Below are positions 22,717 through 28,341 of a stretch of 28,341 bases of DNA, piece after piece. Within the stretch, counting starts at the first letter, position 1; each line of letters starts with the position of its first letter. The stretch lies in the NCBI GenBank assembly GCA_002499445.1, contig DALS01000065.1, positions 1 through 28,341 of the forward strand. The letters run 5' to 3'. The notes under the pieces were generated by a model. That model ran no database searches. It was given only the letters and a program-made list of their open reading frames with translations, and was not told the origin of the DNA. The translations under genes were made by a program, and so were the position numbers. Source of the DNA: Methanosarcina sp. UBA293. GTDB taxonomy: Archaea; Halobacteriota; Methanosarcinia; Methanosarcinales; Methanosarcinaceae.

Positions 22717-23061
22717 ATGAAATCAGTCTTCTATCTGCTGGATACAGCCCCGTACGGCAGTGAAAATGCTTTTGGAGCATTGAATGCAGCTGCAGTGAGC
22801 CTTAATGAGATGGATGTGACTCTAGGCCTTTATGGAGATGGAGTCTATCTTACAATCGTGGGTCAAGACAGCAGAAAGCTTGGATTACCAAACCTTGAAG
22901 ATATTCTTTACGCATACGGAGAGTTGAGAGTGCTTGTGCACGAACCCTCGCTTGTGGAAAGAGGCCTTTTCGGGCAAACTTTGATAGAGACTATAGAACT
23001 GGCAGACGAAGAAGATTTTTTCGAAGCGATGGAAAGCTCAACCTATGTTATCGAGTTTTAA
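22717..23061 (+). CDS. DsrF/TusC-like protein
   Basis: 114 residues. The start FYLLDTAPYGSENAFGALNAA and the LYGDGVYLTI strand are diagnostic of the DsrF/TusC subfamily, the structural partner in the DsrEFH hexamer. It has no cysteine at all, consistent with a non-catalytic subunit. The SD GGGAGGG lies nine bases before the ATG. Gaps to its neighbours are 42 and 36 bases, so the three genes form one transcript. Confidence 0.8.
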   Translation: MKSVFYLLDTAPYGSENAFGALNAAAVSLNEMDVTLGLYGDGVYLTIVGQDSRKLGLPNLEDILYAYGELRVLVHEPSLVERGLFGQTLIETIELADEEDFFEAMESSTYVIEF

Positions 23062-23097
23062 TACTAGCTGCTGATTAAGGATTAACTGGATGATAAT

Positions 23098-23397
23098 ATG
23101 AAACAAGAACAATTGGATGTGTTTCTGCTGACAAAGCCTCCCTTCAGTCCGAGATCGGAGTTATGCCTCAAACTGGCTGCCCGCTCCGGAAAAGCCAGAA
23201 TCTACCTTGCAGGAGATGGAGTCTATAATCTGCTTACCGGAATAGAAAAAGTACCAGAGTGCGACGTTTATGCATGTAAAGAAGATCTCGAGGCCAGAGC
23301 TATCATGGCAGGAGAAAAAGTGACTGTCCCGGATGACTTTTACTCCGATTTTATTGAGGATATAATGGAGCACTGCAGGCATGAATATACGTTTTAA
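23098..23397 (+). CDS. DsrH/TusB-like protein
   Basis: 99 residues, the usual DsrH/TusB length. SPRSELCLKLAARSG places Cys23 at the position of the conserved DsrH cysteine, and IYLAGDGVYNLL plus YACKEDLEARAI match the family, with an extra Cys in the latter. It completes a DsrE-DsrF-DsrH set, which in sulfur oxidisers serves sulfur transfer to DsrC and in bacteria with TusE serves tRNA 2-thiouridine. No DsrC/TusE is in the window, so the acceptor here is open. Confidence 0.8.
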   Translation: MKQEQLDVFLLTKPPFSPRSELCLKLAARSGKARIYLAGDGVYNLLTGIEKVPECDVYACKEDLEARAIMAGEKVTVPDDFYSDFIEDIMEHCRHEYTF

Positions 23398-23525
23398 AAT
23401 ATCTGATATTACAAATTTGAGATTATGCTTTTTGATTTTGCAATTAAAAGTGCCAGTTTTCACTTTATACTTTCAACCTTTTTCTCGAACTTATTGAGAA
23501 TTCGTGATGATAAGGACCTATCCCT

Positions 23526-23822
23526 ATGGTGGTTGAGACAAACATCCCAAAAGAGATCATAAAAGACCTGCAATCGGTCTGCCAGTTGCATGAGCATGCG
23601 GTCTGTAACCATGATAAATGTAGGGAGTTTAGTGAAAGCTTATCAGAACTTCTAGTCAGACTTGAGGATATAAAATTTTATCAGATTGCTGATAGACTTA
23701 TGAGCGTTCTCCTGAACTGCAAGCCAAAAGAGGCTTCTCATTGTGAAAAAGCTAATCTTGTTGGAGAGATGATGAAAGAAATAATGAAAGAGGCAAGAGT
23801 GCAGCTAAAAGATGATAAGTAG
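23526..23822 (+). CDS. Hypothetical Cys/His-containing helical protein, 98 residues
   Basis: I do not recognise the family. The protein looks all-helical. Near the N-terminus a cluster of possible metal ligands, VCQLHEHAVCNHDKC, has three cysteines and three histidines, and another pair occurs in NCKPKEASHCEK. This spacing could bind zinc or another metal. AAGGA lies eleven bases before the ATG; a GTG one codon on is possible. It lies between the DsrEFH trio and arsC on the same strand, so a part in metalloid or sulfur handling is suggested by position only. Confidence 0.6.
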   Translation: MVVETNIPKEIIKDLQSVCQLHEHAVCNHDKCREFSESLSELLVRLEDIKFYQIADRLMSVLLNCKPKEASHCEKANLVGEMMKEIMKEARVQLKDDK

Positions 23823-23912
23823 AACTAAATCTTTTTGTCTGTCGAATATCCAGAAGGCCGAGTGCAGGAACAATCACAATGCTGATCTATTATCAAGTGC
23901 AATAATATTGAA

Positions 23913-24377
23913 ATGGTAACAAACATGGGACCACAGGAAAAAAAGAAGATCCTTTTTCTATGCACTCATAACTCAGCTAGGTCACAGATGGCAGAAGGTC
24001 TTTTAAGGGCTATTTATGGAGATCGGTACGAGGCTTATAGCGCCGGCGTTGAAGCCACAACTGTTAATCCTTATGCTATTATAGTCATGAAGGAAATCGG
24101 CATCGATATCTCTAGTCAACACTCTAAAACTCCGCAAGAATTTCAGGACACTATATTTGACTTAGTAGTTACGGTTTGTGATCTGGCTAAAGTGACTTGC
24201 CCTATCTGCACTACGAATCTGAAGCTCTCGACCAAATCTCCCAAAGCAAGAGAAATAATTCACAAAAGTTTTGAGGACCCTGCCGTGGTTGTGGGATCAG
24301 AAGAGGAGCGGCTCAGAGTCTTCCGGCGAATCAGGGATGAGATAAAAGACTGGATCTTGCAGACATTTGAGAAATGA
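23913..24377 (+). CDS. arsC: Thioredoxin-coupled arsenate reductase ArsC
   Basis: 154 residues with the low-molecular-weight phosphatase fold. It reduces arsenate to arsenite, which Acr3 can export. The P-loop is Cys17-x5-Arg23 (LFLCTHNSARSQM). The disulfide cascade pair Cys89-x6-Cys96 (VTVCDLAKVTCP) has exactly the spacing of the Cys82/Cys89 pair in the thioredoxin-linked enzyme; Cys99 follows. The general acid is the Asp in SFEDPAVV. A Met four codons in (MGPQEKKK) is an equally good start. It is convergent with the arsP gene. The nearby thioredoxin-type protein is outside the membrane, so the cytosolic reductant must come from elsewhere. Confidence 0.92.
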   Translation: MVTNMGPQEKKKILFLCTHNSARSQMAEGLLRAIYGDRYEAYSAGVEATTVNPYAIIVMKEIGIDISSQHSKTPQEFQDTIFDLVVTVCDLAKVTCPICTTNLKLSTKSPKAREIIHKSFEDPAVVVGSEEERLRVFRRIRDEIKDWILQTFEK

Positions 24378-24431
24378 TACCAGGTTCAGTCATATCTGTC
24401 TGATATCACTTCTAATTATTCTTGATGGTTC

Positions 24432-25331
24432 TCACAATACAATCAAATTTGCTAGATACCCCGCAACCACAGCTATAGAAAAAACGGTTGCTACAAAAGC
24501 AGCCAGTAATTTCCTCTTGAATATGGCTGAGAGAAGCGTCAGTTCGGGTATACTGGCTCCAGCACCTCCGATAATCAATGCCAGAACGGCTCCCAAACTC
24601 ATTCCTTTCTCAGTGAGCGCTAGCCCAATTGGGATCATAGTCTCTGCTCGGATATAAATTGGAATACCTATAATTGCAGCCACAGGAACTGCAAGAGGAT
24701 TGTTCGGCCCAGCTAGGCGGGAGATGATCTCTGTAGGTACGAATCCATGAATGAACGCCCCGATACTAGCTCCAATAAGTAAATAAGGCATCAGCTGGCG
24801 AAATAAGCTCATTGCAAATCCCGCAGTCCGTTGTACCCTAGACTTGGTGTCTGTCGCTTGTTGACTGTCACAGCAACTTCTCATAACGGCTGCCGGCTTA
24901 ACATGACTGGAGAAGCCTAGCTTATCGAGCAAGAGACCAATGAGAATTGTAGCTACGAAGACGATGACAAAGTAAAGAGCAGCTACCCTCCATCCCAACA
25001 GGATAATGAATAAAGAAATTATCACTGGATTTAGCAAAGGGGATGAGAACAGGAATGCCATTGCTGCGGCAAAAGGCACACCAGCATTGAGCATTCCCAG
25101 AAGAAGCGGTATGGTAGAGCAGGAGCAAAAAGGCGTAAGGGCACCAAAACCTGCTCCAAGAACACTGCCTATAACTTTGTGCCTTCCTCCTAAAGCCTTT
25201 TTTATGGTCTCGTCTGGAACATACTCTTGAATCAATCCCACGAGAAAAGTTATCCCTATAAATAAAACAGTAAGCTCTACGGCGATTTCAATGAAGTAAT
25301 TGGCTGCCATAACTAAATTATTCCAGAACAT
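24432..25331 (-). CDS. arsP: ArsP/DUF318-family permease
   Basis: 299 residues with about eight hydrophobic spans in two related halves. The signature TPFCSCSTIPLLLGML (Cys69, Cys71) and SPLLNPVI define the DUF318 permease family, which includes ArsP exporters of trivalent organoarsenicals and related metal transporters. A cytosolic loop has RSCCDSQQ, a further possible metalloid site. GGAAGGAAG precedes the ATG. It lies downstream of an arsR and a zinc-ribbon gene on the same strand, with a hairpin between. ArsM in the same region would make methylated arsenicals, which fits an ArsP role, but the substrate is inferred. Confidence 0.82.
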   Translation of the reverse strand: MFWNNLVMAANYFIEIAVELTVLFIGITFLVGLIQEYVPDETIKKALGGRHKVIGSVLGAGFGALTPFCSCSTIPLLLGMLNAGVPFAAAMAFLFSSPLLNPVIISLFIILLGWRVAALYFVIVFVATILIGLLLDKLGFSSHVKPAAVMRSCCDSQQATDTKSRVQRTAGFAMSLFRQLMPYLLIGASIGAFIHGFVPTEIISRLAGPNNPLAVPVAAIIGIPIYIRAETMIPIGLALTEKGMSLGAVLALIIGGAGASIPELTLLSAIFKRKLLAAFVATVFSIAVVAGYLANLIVL

Positions 25332-25355
25332 TTTTGCTTCCTTCCTTTTATTTAA

Positions 25356-25373
25356 TGAGAGCTACAGCTCTCA
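25356..25373 (-). repeat. Palindrome between arsR and arsP
   Basis: TGAGAGCT and AGCTCTCA form an 18-bp inverted repeat with a 2-base centre, in the 158-base gap between the two genes. It may be an RNA hairpin that tunes or separates their expression, or an operator. No T tract follows on the minus strand. Confidence 0.45.
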
Positions 25374-25489
25374 GAAATCTAAAATTACCACAATAGCGTC
25401 TTTGTAAGCTCGATATTTCAAAGAGTATTTTCTTTTAAGAGCTCAGTTATCCTCTGATTCAATTTCTTAAACAAAAATCTACTCGCGGT

Positions 25490-25879
25490 TCATCTGTCTG
25501 TAAGCAATTGAGCCTGATTAAGCAGTTCAATTATTGCCCCATCCGAGAGGCGGAAATAAGACCACTTTCCTTCTTTCCTTTCTTTGATCATACCGGCATT
25601 TTTCAGTACTGAGAGGTGGTGAGAAACAGTCGATTGAGAATTAGAAAGGGCAACCGTTAGTTCACAAGCACACAGTTCTCCTTCCTTTAATAATTTTATA
25701 ATTTTGAGGCGATTGGTATCTGAGAGAGCCTTAAAAATTTTGACCTCCAAGGATAAAACTTCTTCATCTAACCCATTCACCAGAGAACTAAGTTTTTGCG
25801 GCCTTGATTCAAACTGATCTTTATCAAGGATAAAACGCTTCAATCTTTTGGTTTCTACTTCACACCTTCTTTTATTCAC
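25490..25879 (-). CDS. arsR: ArsR-family regulator of the arsP operon
   Basis: 129 residues. After a basic 40-residue N-terminal extension comes the ArsR winged helix with Cys70-Ala-Cys72 (GELCACELTVAL), reading helix SQSTVSHHLSVLKNAG and wing WSYFRL. A further Cys6 lies in the extension. The frame is open to 25918, but GTG at 25879 has AAGGAG seven bases upstream, and the earlier codons overlap the end region of the preceding mini-gene, so I take the GTG. It lies in the order zinc-ribbon gene - arsR - arsP. The likely operator is upstream of the mini-gene rather than directly in front of arsR. Confidence 0.9.
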   Translation of the reverse strand: MNKRRCEVETKRLKRFILDKDQFESRPQKLSSLVNGLDEEVLSLEVKIFKALSDTNRLKIIKLLKEGELCACELTVALSNSQSTVSHHLSVLKNAGMIKERKEGKWSYFRLSDGAIIELLNQAQLLTDR

Positions 25880-25905
25880 ACTTGATCTCCTTTGTTTTAT
25901 CGTAT

Positions 25906-26067
25906 TTATCTGCAGCACCTGCTTCCCCCTTCTAAAGGAAGCAGATTGTTTTTACCCTGTTCCTTAGACCAGCACCCTAAGCAGAGCTTTATGGTTCCTA
26001 ACTTTTTATGGTTAGTCCTGAGCAAGGAGTCCTCTTCTTTTCCACAGATTGCGCACTTAATGTTCAC
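25906..26067 (-). CDS. Zinc-ribbon mini-protein, 53 residues
   Basis: A short gene that opens the arsR-arsP operon. It begins at GTG 26067, seven bases after AGAGGT, and reads NIKCAICGKEEDSLLR, then IKLCLGCWSKEQG, and ends GGSRCCR. Two CxxC knuckles (Cys5/Cys8 and Cys29/Cys32) 20 residues apart form a classic zinc ribbon, and the terminal CC adds possible metalloid ligands. The stop is only 26 bases before the arsR start. An inverted repeat CTGCTTCC/GGAAGCAG lies inside its 3' coding part. The family is not recognised; a metallochaperone or co-regulator role is inference. Confidence 0.6.
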   Translation of the reverse strand: MNIKCAICGKEEDSLLRTNHKKLGTIKLCLGCWSKEQGKNNLLPLEGGSRCCR

Positions 26068-26114
26068 TTTTGAAACCTCTTGACTATATTCGCATCTGGA
26101 GCATTAGACAGGGC

Positions 26115-26141
26115 TTATTTATAGGATATCATATTCATATC
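26115..26141 (-). promoter_or_regulatory. Promoter and possible operator of the zinc-ribbon - arsR - arsP operon
   Basis: On the minus strand a TATA box CCTATAAATA (complement of about 26115-26124) lies about 50 bases before the GTG at 26067. Directly upstream is an imperfect palindrome GATAT-N7-ATATC (26125-26141), whose ATATTCATAT core is shared with the operator at 16021-16046. Confidence 0.35.
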
Positions 26142-26153
26142 TATCAAAGTGAA

Positions 26154-26459
26154 TTAAGCTTTTTTCTCCTGCCAATATATTTCGTATTCTTTGAGTATTG
26201 CAGCTCTGAATTTATCTAAACTCTCTTCAGGGATCACATTTATTTTGGTAAGGTTCTGAATCAGTTCCTCGCCATTTATATTCTCTGGAGCTTTGCCCGC
26301 AGCACTAATTTTTTCGAATTCCTCTTCTAATCCGGCAATTTGCAGTTCTTTGCCATCGATGTTGATCTTTCTAACGCTTACGATAATAGGGCCACTACAG
26401 CAGCAACTTTTATCGTTTTCGATCCATTTTCCAAGCAATTTTTTTACAAATTTGCTCAT
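26154..26459 (-). CDS. Small protein with Cys-triplet motif, metalloid-region hypothetical
   Basis: 101 residues, family not firmly recognised. KSCCCSGPIIVSVRKINIDG puts three consecutive cysteines (19-21) just before a beta strand, a likely soft-metal or arsenite site. The rest (IAGLEEEFEKI, then NLTKINVIPEESLDKFRA and EYEIYWQEK) is a small alpha/beta fold. SD AGAGGTG precedes the ATG. It is divergent from arsR at 26714, and its upstream region carries a degenerate palindrome at 26481. A metallochaperone similar in role to ArsD is a guess from the cysteines and position; the sequence itself does not look like ArsD. Confidence 0.55.
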   Translation of the reverse strand: MSKFVKKLLGKWIENDKSCCCSGPIIVSVRKINIDGKELQIAGLEEEFEKISAAGKAPENINGEELIQNLTKINVIPEESLDKFRAAILKEYEIYWQEKKA

Positions 26460-26480
26460 TTAGAACACCTCTATTCTAAT

Positions 26481-26500
26481 ATATCAGAATATTCTTATAT
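26481..26500 (-). promoter_or_regulatory. Degenerate operator-like palindrome
   Basis: ATATCAG, spacer AATATT, CTTATAT: symmetric at 18 of 20 positions but not carrying TTGA. It lies 21 bases before the minus-strand ATG at 26459, where a bound ArsR dimer could repress the gene. Confidence 0.4.
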
Positions 26501-26677
26501 TTAGATATGTCGATATGAGATGTAATAGTCACTGACTTGGAAGGATTCTTTCAAAATACAATAAATCTGAAAAACAACAAAATATCGATGTATTACAAAA
26601 TTAAAAAGGCGCTTTATTCCAAACAGCCGTTATTTTGTTATTTTTGCAGATAATAAGCTAAATTTCAGTTTTAGAAA

Positions 26678-26715
26678 GGTATATATACTTTCTCATATTC
26701 AATAATTATTGATAT
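26678..26715 (+). promoter_or_regulatory. Promoter and start-overlapping operator of arsR at 26714
   Basis: The TATA box TATATATA (about 26681-26689) lies only 25-30 bases before the ATG, which predicts a leaderless or nearly leaderless mRNA; no SD is present. The palindrome TCAATAATTATTGA (26699-26712) is perfect and its full form, TATTCAA-TAATTA-TTGATAT (26696-26715), runs into the start codon. Confidence 0.55.
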
Positions 26716-27016
26716 GTCTAGTGAAAAAAATGTACAACTCTTCAAAGCACTAAGCGGTGATACAAGGTACAGGATTATCAAGGTTCTTCTTGAGGCCGAG
26801 CGCACATGCGAAGAGAATAAATGCGGTACCTGTAAAGGAGAGTTATGCGCCTGTGAGATCCCGGAGCTAATTGGTAGAACTCAATCAAATACTTCAATGC
26901 ACCTTGCAAAGTTACAGGATTGGGGGATAATTAAAGTAAGAAAAGAAGGAAAGATGCGACTCTATTCCATAAAAAACGATAAAATCAGGAAGGTTTTGGA
27001 AGCTGTTGAAGAATAA
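26714..27016 (+). CDS. arsR: ArsR-family regulator, probably leaderless and self-repressing
   Basis: 100 residues. The winged helix carries Cys45-Ala-Cys47 in GELCACEIPELIG, the reading helix TQSNTSMHLAKLQDWG and the wing RLYSIKN. An insertion before the site adds Cys32, Cys37 and Cys40 (TCEENKCGTCKG), giving five cysteines close together, more than a usual ArsR. This may alter metal choice or affinity. The operator-like palindrome covers its start codon. It is divergent from the Cys-triplet gene and convergent with arsM. Confidence 0.9.
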   Translation: MSSEKNVQLFKALSGDTRYRIIKVLLEAERTCEENKCGTCKGELCACEIPELIGRTQSNTSMHLAKLQDWGIIKVRKEGKMRLYSIKNDKIRKVLEAVEE

Positions 27017-27209
27017 ATTCTGTGCTATCAATTCAATTTAAGCCCAAAACCTATCCAGCACGAGAATCTATAAATGAGCAACTATTCAGCCTGGAGAAAA
27101 ACATTAAGTTACAAATTAAACTATTTAAAAAATTTGAAATGATGCTTACTATGTTATTCTTTGTGCTCTAAGTGCTATAACTGTATGGTGAAAAAACTAA
27201 AAGCTTTTC

Positions 27210-28025
27210 TTACTTCCAGGCTTTAAGCTTTAAACTTTCCGCAGGCAACCCACCATACTGCCTTTTGCTTATATCCAGATCTTCATTCAAAATTTCAACT
27301 GAAAATCCAGTTTCATTTAAAAGCCTGAGATACTCTTCTTTAAGCAAGGCACCTGCAAGGCAGCTTGTCAAAAGATCTTTATCATTTTTCAAGTCTTCAG
27401 GAAGCTCGGCCAGAAGAACAATATCAGAAATATACATTTCGCCTTCTGATTTAAGAACCCTGAAGGCTTCCTTAAAAACTTTTTCTTTGTCTGGAGCCAA
27501 ATTAATTACACAATTACTGATAATAACATCTACTGAGTTGCTTTCAACAGGAAGAGCTTCGATATCTCCCAGGCGAAACTCGACATTTGGATAACCGTAT
27601 TTCAAAGCGTTGGCCTGTGCCTTTTCAATCATAGCCTGAGTCATATCAACTCCTATAATCTTTCCTGAGTTCCCTACCTGTTTTGCTGCAAGGAAGCAGT
27701 CAAAACCAGCTCCAGAACCAAGATCAAGAACAATATTACCTGGCTTCAACCCAGCAAATGCTGTTGGGTTCCCACAACCAAGACCCAGGTTTGCATCTGG
27801 AACAGCGCTGATATCATTGTCAGAATAGCCAATGGATTTTGACAGATCTGTCGCACTTGAATCACAACAACATCCACTCGAACAACAGGACCCGCCTATC
27901 ATTGCGATTTTTCCGTATGTTTCTTTAATTTCTTGCTTTTTCTCATCTGCGTCCACAGTATTACCTTCTTTTTGATTCATTAGATCTTTACTGGCTTTTC
28001 TCCACCCTTTTTTCAAATAATGCAT
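27210..28025 (-). CDS. arsM: Arsenite S-adenosylmethionine methyltransferase ArsM
   Basis: 271 residues. ArsM methylates arsenite with SAM to mono-, di- and trimethyl arsenicals. The Rossmann SAM motif is IVLDLGSGAGFDC (about 98-110) with the acidic motif IIGVDMTQAM after it. Three conserved cysteines fit the arsenite-binding set: Cys84 (GLGCGNP), Cys172 (ISNCVINLAPDK) and Cys222 (LTSCLAGAL). The N-terminal GGSCCSSGCCC adds five cysteines. The ATG at 28025 has only a weak AGGA upstream; Met16 is possible. It is transcribed alone, and none of the TCAA-N6-TTGA sites lies near its start. Confidence 0.93.
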   Translation of the reverse strand: MHYLKKGWRKASKDLMNQKEGNTVDADEKKQEIKETYGKIAMIGGSCCSSGCCCDSSATDLSKSIGYSDNDISAVPDANLGLGCGNPTAFAGLKPGNIVLDLGSGAGFDCFLAAKQVGNSGKIIGVDMTQAMIEKAQANALKYGYPNVEFRLGDIEALPVESNSVDVIISNCVINLAPDKEKVFKEAFRVLKSEGEMYISDIVLLAELPEDLKNDKDLLTSCLAGALLKEEYLRLLNETGFSVEILNEDLDISKRQYGGLPAESLKLKAWK

Positions 28026-28193
28026 TCTACTTGAATCCTGGTTACATGTAAATGTTAGAGTTAATTTGTTACAATATTAATTTATACGAATCTTTTATTG
28101 CTGGCTTTCAAATTAATGCTGTAAATTACTTTTAACTGTACCTCCCTACATTTATCTTATCTTAACTTTTTCCCAACTTTTTTGAAGAATTCG
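28026..28193. other. Gene-free region upstream of arsM
   Basis: AT-rich, without a clear palindrome or gene. It presumably holds the arsM promoter on the minus strand; I cannot place a convincing TATA box. Confidence 0.3.
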
Positions 28194-28341
28194 ATGACAC
28201 ATATCCTGCACCAATGCAAGGAGAATTTGATTTCAGATGATAATAGTGTTTATTCTGGTTCACAAATAGAGGATCTAAATAAATATCAGTGGTCGATTTT
28301 GCTTGTTTATAATTTCCATGTCAAGGCCGGTGAACAATTCC
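28194..28341 (+). CDS. Possible partial reading frame at the window edge
   Basis: From ATG 28194 the frame stays open to the last base (49 codons): THILHQCKENLISDDN, then GSQIEDLNKYQWSILLVYNF and KAGEQF. Composition looks plausible for a real protein, but only GAAGAA precedes the ATG and no family is recognised. The true length lies outside the window. Confidence 0.3.
   Translation, partial: MTHILHQCKENLISDDNSVYSGSQIEDLNKYQWSILLVYNFHVKAGEQF

Noticed and set aside
22294..23397. DsrEFH genes as evidence for sulfite reduction or sulfur oxidation
   Set aside because: No dsrAB, dsrC/tusE or other dissimilatory genes are in the window; only a sulfur-carrier role is supported.
26142..26157. A further TCAA-N6-TTGA site (TATCAA-N6-TTAA) at the end of the Cys-triplet gene
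   Set aside because: Second arm lacks TTGA and it overlaps a stop codon rather than sitting in front of a promoter.

Overview
The window reads as chromosomal DNA of a methanogenic archaeon, most likely Methanosarcina (species not determinable by eye). The evidence is a methanogenesis marker protein 2 gene, an archaeal-type NifB, a PGF-pre-PGF surface protein, an archaeosine precursor (preQ0) operon, a tRNA-Thr with U73 and no encoded CCA, AT-rich gene-free stretches, and many TTG/GTG starts placed behind good Shine-Dalgarno (SD) sequences.

Layout. 1-2.1 kb holds the 3' part of a TnpB element and two frame-broken gene remnants. 2.3-4.4 kb is a secreted, membrane-anchored surface protein, followed by a strong terminator and a repeat-rich gap. 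5.0-6.2 kb has tRNA-Thr(GGU), a chorismate-lyase-like gene and a DUF5611-like gene. 6.3-6.6 kb holds a 129-bp MITE and a tetranucleotide microsatellite. 6.9-10 kb has an unknown small gene, methanogenesis marker 2, a 2[4Fe-4S] ferredoxin and nifB. 10.3-12.8 kb is the operon queC - DUF366 - queE - queD. 13.3-14.5 kb has a phosphodiesterase and a DGC-domain protein.

From about 14 kb to 28 kb the window is dominated by arsenic and thiol/sulfur redox genes: arsR-acr3, a CcdA plus thioredoxin lipoprotein operon with a divergent arsR, an AhpD-like protein with a five-cysteine tail, two tandem 265-residue winged-helix/Fe-S proteins followed by a DsrE-DsrF-DsrH (TusDCB-like) trio, arsC, a zinc-ribbon mini-gene - arsR - arsP operon, a Cys-triplet small protein divergent from another arsR, and arsM. 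Together these genes cover arsenate reduction (ArsC), arsenite efflux (Acr3), organoarsenical or metalloid export (ArsP) and methylation (ArsM).

The main find is a shared palindrome, ATATCAA-N6-TTGATAT. It is exact at 18591, 18818 and 21293, near-exact at 20024, 20058 and 26696, and degenerate at 26481. These sites lie at the promoters of the CcdA/thioredoxin operon, its divergent arsR, both winged-helix/Fe-S genes and two further genes. They look like one ArsR-type regulon that links metalloid stress to thiol redox and sulfur-relay genes. The duplicated winged-helix/Fe-S proteins with DsrEFH are the best candidate for an undescribed sensing system. A 122-bp MITE with an 8-bp target duplication sits in the leader of the first copy. 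Two small genes under 60 codons (47 and 53 residues), each behind a clear SD, are also reported.
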